NCBI RefSeq assembly: GCF_036669915.1 | Contig: NC_089318.1 | Location: 24,520,725 to 24,584,724, forward strand | DNA: 64,000 nt | DNA from: Pocillopora verrucosa | Lineage: Eukaryota > Cnidaria > Anthozoa > Scleractinia > Pocilloporidae | Reading direction: 5' to 3' | Shown: positions 1 to 12,300 of the stretch, one piece after another | Layout of the letters: the number at the start of each line of letters is the position of its first letter | How positions within the stretch are numbered: position 1 is the first letter of the stretch | The notes under the pieces: model-generated | What the model saw: only the letters and a program-made list of their open reading frames with translations | Told to the model about the DNA's origin: nothing | Database searches by the model: none | Program-made: the position numbers and the translations under genes

Positions 1-1201
1 AAACCAACCTTGACATAACTAATTACTTACTTATAATATCAAATTATTTAGTAACTAAAAGTTTGTTTTCCATGAATGCTGTGAGTCTGACATATAAATT
101 GAAGACGATTTTGTCTGTCTAAGACTAAAGGGTAAGCTGTTCCAGAGGGTTGCGCCATTATAATGAAAATATTTTCAGAAGGTTAGCTTGCAGTAAAGGA
201 ACAACCAGTTTGTTTTCGGAGTCCCTTAGGGAACTGTGTGTTTCATTGTGGAAGAGTTGGACAGGAGACACACAGGGATAAGGCCATTCATTCATGAATT
301 ACAATCGCGCATGCGGATTTCAGCAAAATTATTTTCAACAAGGGAGCATTTCTTAATTCGAATCCCATCAAAGCTGAAGTTACATGATCGAAGCAGCCGT
401 GATTAAAGCTGCATGACTGAAGGGAAGTTACATGAGATGGACAATGATTAATGGAGTTGCCTTTTTTTTTTCTTCCCAGTGTACTCTGATCTTAACTTAA
501 CGGGTCTCTGTAAGAACGGAGCCCAAGCCAGAATTATTTAATTGTGTTACCTGAATATGTTAAAATTTAGTTAGATTGCTAGCTTGTTATGGCATGTAAA
601 GAGTGTGGCTCAGCTTGGCTGTTCGAATTCTCTATCACAAAAAAATTCATCTGGCGAGTGTGCCGCTCTTGTTTCCTTAGTTTCGTTGGGACAACTGGTG
701 GGAAGATATTGGCATTCTCGGTGATTTAGTAAAAACCTCTAAAGCTGGTATCTTCTTCGTCGCATCGCCAAGAAAGGTATACTAGCCAAGTTGGCAGAAC
801 TTTGAGAAGGGATGGGAAAAACCAGGCGTTTATATTGAATTTTTTTACAAACTTTAACAAATCTTTGGAAAGTTTGGGGAAGGGTATCCTAGCCTATACT
901 CCGCCGAATTTTTCGAAATTACCCAAGTATGGTTTTTAGTATATTGATCGTTCAAAACGGATAAAGGAAAAACTTGACTACTTGATAAACCAACAAGTTT
1001 CTTTATTTCCCATGATGACATCTTTGCAACCAGTAAATGAGACAGTACTTATAACAGAATAAAGCGTATTTAGAACCACTGGAGAGAAAATATAATTGCA
1101 TTGAGATGTGTGAAACTAAATGAAACTACTACAACTGACAGGTAAAGTCAGAACCCCTCGTTTTCTTGTTTTGCCAGAGTATAATATCATCATCTCGCGC
1201 A
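1..1201. other. Gene-free stretch
   Basis: I see no exon, RNA gene or recognisable repeat here. It lies downstream of the last exon of the first phospholipase-like gene, so part of it is probably that gene's 3-prime UTR. Confidence 0.5.
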
Positions 1202-4200
1202 TTATTTTCCCAACCATGATCCTTTTTTCATGCATTTTTTATAAGAACTGAAACCAGAACACTTTAAACCAATTGGCACCAAACAGTAAGAACTGTACGG
1301 TTTCCTCTTGCAACACAGGTCATGCTCATAACAGCCCCGATGCCAACAGCAATCTCCACAAAACCACTTCCAGCACCAACATCCTTTACCGCAAAGTCCG
1401 CGGCATTTATTCGCCGTTGGCTTCACGCAACCGCGCTTCTGCCTGTCTTGACCATAATCAGCGTAATCTTCCTCCATGTCATGTGCAGCTCGTAGCTCGG
1501 GTGCGATCTGTACACCAGAAGTTTTCAGTAAGTTGAAGCACAAGGAATGAAAAGGCTGGAGAATTTCTAAACGAGTTGAGTTATCGCCCAGGGCCGCAGA
1601 CAGCTGCTCCAGTAAGTGAGTTTCTGGGACATGCTGCAGCTCACCTATGGCTTCCAGGTAATGATTCTTCATGAGGTCCTCTTGTTCCTTATCATTCTGA
1701 GAACTGCGTCTCAAAAACTCCCTCAGCGCTTCTGGACTTTCGGGAATGTTGGCAGGGACATAAACAGATGAAGGACCATGTCTGTGGAACGAGGAAAAGC
1801 TCTGCCAATTAAATGGCTTTCTTGTTGTGGATCAAATTATTTAGTGATGGCAAAGGATTGAGCAGAGAATGGATTTCTGGCATGGATTTCAAACCGAAAA
1901 GTGGTCAATTAATGAACTAAAAAATCAATCGATCCTGTTTTAATTCTTGAGGCTTCAAAAAATGAAGCAGACAAAGGAACATCATGGAAATTCTTAAAGT
2001 GCCTATGACACGAATTTTTTATTTTTTGCGTAAGTACTTAGTTCATCATATGTACAAACCAATTCCGATGGGAGAAAATTATCTAACAACTTAAAACTCG
2101 GTCTTTTGGCGCCCTGAAGTGCTCTTATTTTGTCTTAAAAGTGTCCCGTGGACTGGTAACGAACTAGCGGCTGATGACGTAGAAAACTGTGAAAACTTTC
2201 AGTTGACGCTTGCAAATCTCTCACATCTCTTATAATTTTGTATCAGTCAGCGATGAAATACTCTTGAAATAACGTGCGATAGCGAAGTATACCTATCTTC
2301 AGCAAGCTCTACCGGAAGTCGCGAGTACGGTTCAGCCGTAGGAAGACGGTTTCTCGCCTGCGGTGTTTAGGTGAAGATCAGAACAAAAAATACCCGTAAC
2401 TTAATGTTTAGTTTGCTGCGTTTGTGTTTTGTTTTCTATGACGAAATCTACGTTAAGAGTGGGTAGCTGTGTTCAATTCTGTTGCCATAACATTTTATTC
2501 CTTCACACTAAGTGCGTTGAAGGTTCCCCTCGGTGCTCGAGAGTTTCGTTGTTGTAGAGAAATTCCCTTGGTAAACCAAAAGCTAACTTTTTACGAAAGA
2601 ATCAGCTGTATCACGAGGCACGATGGATTTTTACCGAAAATTCATCGAGCAGTTTCACCGCAAGTTTCTGCTTTCCTCAGAGATCGCAAAGGCAGAGGCT
2701 GTCGTCGCCACCGTCGAGCCCCTCAGACCGAACGGAAAACGAGTGAGTTTATAGTCATCTGATTCAAGCTAATCTCAAATAGGAATTTTAATAGAGAAAA
2801 ACTTCTTTGGTTTAAGTGCAGCATTGTCATATGACCCATTCCACTCAAAGGAAAAATCTGACATTAGTACTATAAATGAATATTTCTTACGCATCGACTG
2901 TACATGTAACAAGGCACTTGGATTCGGTACCATCTAATTCAATAAAATTAGTGTTTCCTTATTTATCTCGTGGCAGCGCTGTTATCACAATGATAATGCT
3001 ACTGATGCTACTTTTAGTTTCTTGAGGGCAGGGGGTAATTGATAGCTTGTGGGATGGCCTTTCGGAAACCAAGGTTAGGAGAATTCACAGCCCCTTCATA
3101 CCTGTCTTTATGCCAGTACCTGCCAGAGGTTTCGCACTGTTACGCAACAGTTCGAAACAGGATAACGGTCAGCTCAGGAAAGGGCTTGAACTTCATTACA
3201 AATGATGTAAATCTGTTATTAAAATACGATGGAAACTACAATTGGTAGGATTTTCATACAATAAGAAAAGCGCAAATGTAGTCATGTGGAAAGACACGGA
3301 GTATGAGTACATCTCAAGCGCGTGAAATAAACAACAATAAGGAGCTCACCATTCTTCGCTTGCGAAATGTCAGCTGAAAAGAATGTTAGATAATCGTGTA
3401 TGGCGTAGAAACTAGCCCCTTAATCAGCATTCTTTTTAGGCGAATTCATTGGTTATCTTCCCCTGATTTGACAAGTGGTCTTGGAAGCCGTTACGGAGCA
3501 TAAGGCCGACGACGTTGAAGAGTAAAATCTCCTCGATATCCACGATCGAAACGCGTCTATTTTGGCCCTACAGCTACATCCTTTCGAAAGTAGTGTATAG
3601 AAATACCCAGTTTATGTGTATTATTCTTGTAGCTAACATCATTTGGCGCTTCGGCCACGTAATACGTTCGTCCTATCTTACTGATAATTGACGACGTGTG
3701 TTCCCAGTTTTCTACGTCACAGCTACGTAACATGGTCATTTTGGCCGCGCGCGTAACAGGGACACATTTTGGCTGCCAAATCGTACCTTCAATGCCCCAA
3801 TAACGGTCAAGGAGAACTCGCTAGGCGCTAAGGTCGATTATTTCTAATTTTAAATACAGCTATCAAGCATAAAATGCAAAAAAAAAATTTCGCGTCATGA
3901 GCACTTTAAGGAACTACCCTTTGAAACTAATATAAATATTTAAGAGGAAAATTAAAACGAAGGCCCTTTTTCGTCCTTCGATGTAATTAATGGTAGCCAT
4001 TTCCAAATGAGGACTGAATCACACACTTACCCAATGAAACCCTGACCCATAATGTTGTAGTAAAACATTTCAGGTCCAAGGTCCATGTAAAGAACCATCT
4101 CATCGCCATTGGCCTTTAACAATTTCATGAATCCTTCACGAATATCGAAGCAGACGCCCAAGGTTTTATTGTGGACGTAACATCCCTCTACGTAGTCTGC

Positions 4201-4308
4201 GGAATAACTCTGCAAACGGAGGCCTTGATCCACAGCTGTACAATCGGAGATTCCTCCTATGCACAAAATCGCTACAAGCAAAAAAGGCGTTAATGTAGGG
4301 CGATTCAT
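1202..4308 (-). CDS. Secreted Cys-rich protein with PLA2-like HD motif, copy A
   Basis: Two exons, 4308-4031 and 1781-1202, are joined by a GTAAGT donor and a CCACAG acceptor that split a Gly codon (2+1). They give about 285 residues. Exon 1 carries the ATG, a signal peptide (about 1-25) and a short domain with Cys residues in VEGCYVHN and GVCFDIREGF. Exon 2 carries a helical stretch, a furin-like RQKR site, then a dense Cys domain containing GDCCWHRGCYEHDLCC. The EHD/CC arrangement recalls the catalytic His-Asp of secreted phospholipases A2, although the Cys order differs from the classic CCxxHDxCY. I infer a secreted, possibly proteolytically processed PLA2-like protein; lipase activity is not shown. 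A paralogue with identical exon structure lies just upstream (6468-8118). It could instead be a non-enzymatic Cys-rich secreted factor. Confidence 0.82.
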
Positions 4309-4480
4309 TGTGTCGAGCTCAATTTACCACCATTCGTTATCCTTGGCGCGTGAACGTTTTTAGAGAGATGAATGCGAGGGGACAAGTAATTGGGTTTTAT
4401 TGGATCGATTAGCTCTGAATCGTTGTTAAGACTTCCTGTATGGTTGCTGGGATACTGCTCATATTAGGTTAGTATGTTAA

Positions 4481-6414
4481 AAACACTTTTTTATAGACAC
4501 CAAATCATTTTCCTCTTTGACCTCGCTTATCTCCGCTCACAGAAATCTGCGTTCAGCTAATGACAATCATTTATTGCTGTTGTAACACAACCCGCTGTGA
4601 ACTATTTTAGTCCAATGAATCCCTGTATTAGTAATTCTACTTCAACAGTAGAGTTTTCTAAAAATGCGCACGTGATGTAGAGCACATAAACTTTGCCTTA
4701 AACTCTTTGAAGACTTTCAAGGATGTTAATTTTGCGAAAGGAAAACTGATAATATTATTTACACAAATCAGCATTTACTTAAGCCATCGTGACAGTTCAC
4801 TAATTACTTAATATGTTTGAGATGAATATGAAAAATAAAGTTATTGGAAAATATACGAAACAGTGAAAAGTGATCTTCAGAGTAAGTAAGATTCTATGAA
4901 ATTTTAATTTAGTGACATTTTCAACTTAGTGGATTACAAGAGCTTTCCTTTCCTCAAAGTCCAATTTACGTGTTTGTTTTCAATAAAGCTTTAAAATGGC
5001 ATCCTGTTTAAGAGGAGGAGAAGAAATCGTACTTGCAAATATTTGCAACATTGTTACAACTTCCCGTGTTTCGAAAGTTAACTTGTTTTTAACTTCCGAA
5101 AATGCGACTTAATTTATCACGACTTAAACCGGCTGTAATCGTCCTTTAATTTATCTCTACTGATACCTCAATGAAACCTCTTTGTCTTCACTGAAACACT
5201 TTAACGGTGCAAAAACAAAATGACAAAGTATTCCTAGGATAATGTAGCCACCCTTTTTCACAAGGTTAAGCCTTTAGTTTTGAGCTCGCTGATCGTGGAC
5301 AAAGTATAGGTATCACTTTCCAGAAACATTGTATCAAATCGGATTAATTTCGTGATGTCTTAAGTAACATTACTGAACATAAATCACGCAATGCCTCTTC
5401 GGTAAATATCGGATCGCTTTGATTTTCCCAACTGATACGTGTTTTAATATTGAAAACCACTTCAAAGAGTCGTCTTGACGTAGCTTTATGCACTCAGTGA
5501 GCGGTATGCGTTAATGGAACGAAAACTGATAATGACCAAATAAATTTTACTTGACCACTGACGTTAGCGATGCCATTTTCACTCTGTAAATAGTGTTTAC
5601 ATTTTAATAAGAAAAAAATCAACGCAAATACACAAATTGACTGCATCAGAGGCAGCCACGTATTGTACGAAAATAGAGAACCGTGGATGTTAATCAATGA
5701 ATATTGCTTTTATTCATGCTCATTTTGGTTTTTATAATCATTTAAACACTTTTTTATAAACCCCAAATCATTTTCCTCTTTGACGTCGCTTATTTCCGCT
5801 CACAGAGATCTGCGTTCAGCTAATGACAATCATTTATTGCTGTTGTAACACAACCCGCTGTGAACTATTTGAGTCCAATAAATCCCTGTATTAGTAAGAT
5901 TTTTATTCTACTTCAACAGCAGAGTTTTCTAAAAATGCGCACGTGATGTAGAGCACATAAACTTTGCCTAAAACTCATTGAATACTTTCAAAGATGTTAA
6001 TTTTGCGAAAGGAAAACTGATATTATTTACACAAATCAGCATTTACTTAAGCCATCGTGACAGTTCACTAATTACTTAATATGTTTGAGATGAATATGAA
6101 AAATAAAGTTATTGGAAAATATACGAAACAGTGAAAAGTGATCTTCAGAGTAAGTAAGATTCTATGAAATTTCAATGCGATAATGGAACGAAAACTGATA
6201 ATGACCAAATAAATTTTACTTGACCACTGACGTTAGCGATGCCATTTTCACTCTGTAAATAGTGTTTATATTTTAATAATAAAAAAAAATCGATGCAAAT
6301 ACGCAAATTGACTGCATCAGAGGCAGCCATGTATTGTACGAAAATAGAGAACCGTGGATGTTAATCAATGAATATTGCCTTTATTCATGCTCATTTTGGT
6401 TTTTATAATCATTT
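4481..6414. repeat. Tandem duplication of the spacer between the two PLA2-like genes
   Basis: Unit 1 is 4481-5743 and unit 2 is 5744-6414, head to tail. Both begin with AAACACTTTTTTATA and end with TTTATAATCATTT. Unit 2 matches unit 1 closely at both ends but lacks about 600 bp corresponding to roughly 4910-5510. No exon is visible in either unit. The duplication fills the gap between copy A's start and copy B's stop, so it may be a trace of the event that made the gene pair or of a later slippage. Confidence 0.88.
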
Positions 6415-6467
6415 AATTGCACCAGCATTGTGTCATTAATGTCTTTTGGTCCACTTCTCGATCCACG

Positions 6468-8118
6468 TTATCCCCACCATCTCCAATTCAAACAATCCCT
6501 ATAACCTCCAAATCTAGAGCATGTAAAACCGTACAAATACGGGAAAAGGCAGTGTGGACTTGTTGGGTTTTCCTTACAACAGAGATCATGCTCGTAACAA
6601 CCCTCATGGCTGCAGCAATCGCCGCAGACCCAACTCCAACACGAACATCCTTTGCCACACATTCCTCGGCAGTTATTTTCCGTCGGGCGCAGACAGCTAC
6701 GCTTTCCAGTAGTATCTAAGTTCAAGTCATGCGCAGCCTTGAACTCTGGTTGAATTTCTGTGTCCGATGCTTTAAGAACATTCAGGCAGAGCGCATAAAA
6801 TGGCTGCATTGTTTCCAACTGTGTAGAAGTATCCGCTAGGGCTGCTGAAAGTCTTTCCAGTAGCTGGACTTCCGGGACATTGTGAAGCTCGCACATGGCC
6901 TCTCGATAGAGGTTCTGTACGGTTTGGAGCACAGGTGTTCCCTTCTTTCTGACCAAGGCTGCTAAGGCCTCTGGAGTTCTACGAACTTTATTGGGGACGT
7001 GAGTCATGGAAGAGTCATACCTTGTGGAAACATGTGAACAACAATAAGCAACTTAGATCGAATAGGCTATCGCAGCGAACAATTTTAAGAACTCATGACA
7101 TCACCGGCTCTCTGAGTAAGCCTGTGCTCGTCCCTACAGCTATGCACGATTAGTGTGCGGCTCTAGATATTATTGTTAATATTATTGTTATTGTCATTTT
7201 TTTTTATTATCATTATCACTTATATCCTGTAATTTGTTTTTTAACTTTTTCGCCGAAAATACGCAAAGAAACAGCACTTCGTCAGCAAACTATGCCTTAC
7301 CCCTCAATAAAATAAACCTGAATGATAAACTTTTAGGGAATAATTATCCTGACTGTAAATAGATGAAAATCGTATACGTAAACTGCGAACAAAAAAAATG
7401 AATATGAAAGCAGTTCTCGTTGTAATGAACACTACTTGAGTTTTAGTAAATATAAGGCCTGAAAAAAATCCAGGCCTGAACGGGATTTAAACCCATGACC
7501 TCTGCGATACTGGTACAGTGCTCTACCAACTGAGCTAACAAGCCAACTGGATTGGTTCCAAATAGACCCGTTAAGTTATGAATAAAGTTCAATAAATATA
7601 TGAAAATCGTATATGCGGATAAAGAAACGAATATGTAAGCGATTCTCGCAGTAATGAACACTACTTAAAAATTCCCGTACAGGCCTGAATGGTTTTCAAG
7701 CCTTATTTTCACTATTGCTTAGGTAAAATTTGTTAAAGATTTTGTCTGCAGTCATGATTACGAGGATTTCAGTCGCTCTGATAGCTTAGGCCTTTGATTT
7801 TTTCGGTTGCGACTAATACCGTGCACGCATAAATAAGTAATTTACTGATTTTGCTTACCAAACAAATGCTTGATCCAAGACTTGGTAAAGAATCATTTTA
7901 GGAGTGAGTTGCCTGTAATGTAGAATTTCATCGCCATTCATCTTCAGTAATTTCATAAATCCTTTGCGAATTTGGAAGCAAACGCTCAAGGTGTGATTGT
8001 GAATGTAACATCCTTGGACTTCGCCCAGAGAATGATTCTTTAACTGGAGACTTTTCGCACTAAAAGTTACTCTTGTAGCGGACATAATTGTGACAACACT
8101 CACAAGCACCACGAACAT
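6468..8118 (-). CDS. Secreted Cys-rich protein with PLA2-like HD motif, copy B
   Basis: Two exons, 8118-7859 and 7020-6468, encode about 270 residues. The donor TG|GTAAGC and the acceptor ACAAG|G split a Trp codon in the same 2+1 phase as copy A. I chose the ATG at 8118 because it is the first in-frame ATG of the exon and it leaves a good signal peptide (MFVVLVSVVTIMSA). The order then matches copy A: CYIHNHTLSVCFQIRKGF, a helical middle, a basic GKR before the Cys-rich part, and GDCCSHEGCYEHDLCC. Cys spacing is conserved with copy A while the surrounding sequence has diverged, which fits an older tandem duplicate kept under selection. The intron carries a composite tRNA-derived SINE. Enzymatic role is inferred from the HD motif only. 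Confidence 0.82.
7360..7735 (-). repeat. Composite tRNA-derived SINE in the intron of copy B
   Basis: The minus strand of 7547-7472 reads as a tRNA-like head with an A-box (TAGCTCAGTTGGTAGAGC) and a B-box (GGGTTTAAATCCC), followed by a tail down to 7360. A second partial tail (ATATGAAAATCGTATA ... GTAATGAACACTACTT) lies at 7597-7672. It is joined at 7675-7725 to an inverted piece of the same family (CAGGCCTGAATGG ... AAGCCTTATTTTCACTA). This is best read as two insertions of one family, one of them rearranged. It is not a functional tRNA gene. Confidence 0.8.
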
Positions 8119-9193
8119 TACCAAAGGGTGGTTAATTGCGAAGGAAAGTGTTTGTTAATTTTCACGAAACGACGGATTGAATTCTCTGATTACAAGCCAG
8201 CGAAGCTCAATTTTGGCAAAGCTTTTGTCCCCACAACATGGTAACAAACGCCTTGAATTATTTGCCTAAGTTTTGAATTAATTTCACCCCCAGGTAACAC
8301 CAACAAAGGACGATAATGAAAACTATATAACGGGAAATACGATGTTAGAGCCATGTTTAACAGGCTGGATGAATTTCATAATAAGAAAAACACTCACCAG
8401 CCTGATCAATTCACTATCACACGGAAAGTCCATCGTGGAGTTCGAAATTTTGTCACCTGTAATTACTGAGTAAAATGATTATTTTTTTTTGCCTAGCTCG
8501 CTGTCCAATTAAGGTCTTTGGCTCAAGTGTGTCAAACAGCCGCTTTGCTTTAAGCATCAGAAATCAAAGTTTTATAATCAGACAACTGCTTTAATAATAG
8601 CGAGAAGATAGAGACGATTGTATGAAAAGAAGACAACCAACGAAGTGGGCCATCGAAACGACACTACGTGAAAAAATGGACTTAACCCATAACCAATTAA
8701 ATCACTTTCCTCTTAAACAAACCGTGAACAAGCGTTAGAAATTAATATAATGAACTTAAGGCCCTCTCGCAAAATATTGAGAACTGTGCTTCACCAAAAC
8801 GAGTGTAACACTTCTAAACCTTGCGGGGAATGGGCAGAGGTTTGCTTTTGCTTTGCTAAAAAAAAAATAATCACGTAGTATACAGTACTTTATTCATTCC
8901 TATTTCATAGGTTTTCCAGAATAAATTTTCCAAAATGTTAATGTCACTGTTTCTAAGCATGAAACAATAACATACGAGAAGTTATATTTTCTGTCATCAA
9001 TTTATCATAACAAATCATACTATGTTTTTGAATCATTAATAACCATAATAACTTCTCTGTTTCTTTTTGCCGAGCTTAAAACTTACCATCTCTCTTAATC
9101 TATTTACAAACATGATGTTATCGACACATGCTGATCCTAGCAATATGCAGGACGCGTGTCATACGAACTTCATAATAGACCTCGCTCACCGCA
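8119..9193. other. Gene-free stretch
   Basis: This is the intergenic region between copy B's start and the HHAT 3-prime end. The part near 9 kb is probably HHAT 3-prime UTR; a minus-strand AATAAA reads at about 8894-8889. I see nothing else. Confidence 0.45.
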
Positions 9194-9340
9194 GAGTCTC
9201 TGTGACTCAGTGGTAGAGCATCACAGTGCGGCATTCGAAGGTCTGAGGTTCGATTCCTCATGGGGACTCAGATTTTTTCTTTGTCTCACGCTCGTGACAA
9301 GACGAAAAACACCTTTCCCCGATAACCATAAGTTTCATTC
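9194..9340 (+). repeat. tRNA-derived SINE
   Basis: 9194-9269 has a 7-bp acceptor-like pairing (GAGTCTC with GGGACTC, one wobble), an A-box-like GTGACTCAGTGGTAGAGC and a good B-box GGTTCGATTCC. It is followed by a T-rich tail with TCACGCTCGTGACAAGACG. The D-stem is damaged and the anticodon arm is poor. The tail is typical of a SINE rather than a tRNA gene flank. It lies just downstream of the HHAT stop codon. Confidence 0.75.
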
Positions 9341-9353
9341 AAAATTAGTTCCA

Positions 9354-12300
9354 TCACCACTTGGATATGTGTCGGTTGAGTTCCATATTTGTTTGTACAA
9401 CGAGGTACATGGTAAAAAGTATCAGAAGAGTTGACGAGGGCCAACCTAAAGAAAAAGAAATTACAATTAGGCTACATGAAATAACACGAGAGTTTTGAGT
9501 TATCAAAGTACCATACAAGGACCACATTGCTTGCCCTATCCCCTGTCCCCTTAGCAAATTTTGTCGTCTTCCGCAGCACAACAAAAACCAAATGTTTAGA
9601 ATCCTAAAGAATGCGAACGGCAACGAAATTTTTTCTAATTCTTTCTGTCACGGACCAAAAACCATGATTATCTCGGAAAAGTTAGCTTAAGGTACTAGAT
9701 TTAAACAGCAAATTACGCAATTGTTATAACATTAAAGAGAAGTTTACTATGTTTTTTTTTTTCGAACATACCGAAATATAACATTCTCTTGATGTAAAAC
9801 CAAATGGGTTCGGATCCACTCAAAAACACCAGGTTACTTAGAATCAAGCAAGACACGGTCACAACACCAAACATGGCGCGAATCCGGCGGGATGCTGCTG
9901 GAGAAAGCTTGTCCTGAAAAGGAAAGAAACCAAACGGCTGGAACTAAAGGCATGGAATGCGTTATAACAACCGCGATGAAGGCCATTGAGTATGATAACC
10001 GATAGAGAATCGCGTCTGAAGATAGCAAGTAAAGACTATCCATGAAATTAATTTTACTGATGCTGGAGCAGACATACAGCATTTTTGATACGTTGCATTA
10101 TGACAAGCTCTTACTGGCACTTCACGCTACGGTACCATCTTGTGAACAGGAGCAGCTCTGTAGCTGAGTACTAATGGTTTCCAAAAGGGTCCCAACTGAT
10201 AAGCGGCCATAACATTTAGACGTTAGGCGTAAAAAATTCACACATTTTAACCGTTAGTCATAACGGTCAAAAGTTAACCTTAAAAAAATTTCTCGTGACC
10301 ACAACAGAAAGATATTAACCATTAGCCGTAAAAGCCATCGCCCAATTGAGACCCTCTTCTAAGCGGAATTGGACCGTTTTCAAAAGAAGCTTGAAGTAAT
10401 CAATTTAATTGAGATTTCATTCGAACGCAAATATACCTACCTCCCATCGTCTGACAGAAGGAAGCTTTAACACAATGCCTGCCATAGATTCTACCACAAC
10501 TCCAATCCAATTAGGGATGAACCACCATACCGTGTGCGCATGCGCGCCATGCCACAGCCATATAAAGGCAAAAGCGGAAAACGAAGCTACAATTTGACGA
10601 AAAACACCTGTGCGGGACCCTCCCAGAGGTATGTAAATATATCTGCAACAAACCATAGAATGCCTATCAATACACACGATGCACAGTGAAAGCAGCATCT
10701 ATTTTGACAATCTTTCATTGTCAACCGCGCTCGCTTTATTCATCAGCGACGAAGCTTAAGTTGAGAATGACAAAGAAAGCTAGATAATGAAGGTCCTTCA
10801 AACCCACGACAACAACCTTATCGTATGTCAGATTTATTAATAAATTTTATTATTATTTATTAATAATAATAATAATAATAATAATAACATTCACTGACCG
10901 CTCCCCCAATGGAGCTTTTCAGTCAATACCAACAAATTAGTGACGTACATGAACACCGTGTTTGTAAACCCCAAAGCGCAGCCAAAGCGTCGAGCACGGG
11001 GCAACTGAGAACAATCCAGTGAGTGACGGGGTGGAGGGCATGAACCTGGAACCACCAGATTACAAGCCCGGCGCCCTAACCACTCGGCCATTCTGCTTTC
11101 CTTCCTTCATCTGCTCTGACACTTAATAGTGCAGCTTGATTATCAGTACTTGAATATGGACGTTCAATAGAAAATTACTGACCTTTTCATCCAGAAATTA
11201 AGACCCCTGTCGAAGTATCTGTGAAGTTGAACAAAACGGAAGACATTCTGAAACCATTACATTGTAATTATAGAATACTCTTGAGAGATGGTTTGTTTCT
11301 ACGAGATTTAGACGATTCCCCTATCAGTAGTAGTAAAGTCAAAGGATGGGGAAATTTTGGGTCTGTTCTCATGGTTTGTTTCTGCATAGCTCCAAGATTT
11401 ACCGATTGGAACGCTGGATTGGTAAAATTTTAATCTCTTCTCTTTATTCAAGAGCTACTTTCAGTTTCTCACCGACAACCCAAACCGTTGCCTCCAGGTG
11501 AAGGATGAGCGAAAAAGTTTGTAACTGATTATTAAATCTGAAAATTTGAAGCCGATAAAGAAACCGTGAAAAATCACAGTGTAAGAATGATGGTGTCATT
11601 AATAAATTTACGGAAAGTTGAGCAGGAAAACAATCTGCTTCCTCGACTTAATTCGCAATTTCTGCGCACTGTTCTAAATGCGTGTTACATTCGCCATGGT
11701 ATTCGATACTGGAAAAGTGTTAATCTTCTTTGATAATCTCCACCAAGAGCGCGCTTTATACGTGCTGTACACAATCGTGTAGTGTGCTTCGTATCGTGTC
11801 ACGCGTGTGACGCACCCCTCCCCTTTCTGTCGTTCTCATGCCTGCTGTTCTGTGAAGCCTTCACACTCAAAAGTATTCAATTTCCCAGTCGTGAGAGCGA
11901 AGTGGCAAAAGGACACAAAGCTACTTACTTCCACATGTCAGTAAAGAGGTACAGTGTCGTGACACATCTGGGAAGTAAAGGAACTTCGATTCTATCGACC
12001 TCCGCCAGTAAGGTTGTACAGCGGTAGAACACCTTGTACTTAACAAGAAAGATGTGTAGCTGAGAGTACATGATCCCACACAGGGCCCAATTGTCCAAGG
12101 CACTAAATAAGCGAGGGTCTTGAGTAAAGGCCGTCGAGTAGATAAAGTGTAAATAGCACTCTAAGAAAAAGTACCAGAATAGGGTGCGTGCTGTTCCCCA
12201 TAGAAGGGATTTTACCTCTTCTCTAGTAAACGGCCTGTACGGTTGATAAAACTACGGAATACGAGAATGCATGTATGAGAAACATAAAAATGTAAATAAA

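Noticed and set aside
7472-7547. tRNA gene on the minus strand
   Set aside because: Box motifs are good but the anticodon loop lacks the expected T at position 33 and the body continues into a SINE tail.
9194-9269. tRNA gene on the plus strand
   Set aside because: The acceptor pairing is good but the D-stem is broken, the anticodon arm is irregular, and a SINE tail follows.
11020-11096. Class II tRNA gene on the minus strand
   Set aside because: There is no proper acceptor closure, and the sequence continues directly into a SINE body ending in a microsatellite.
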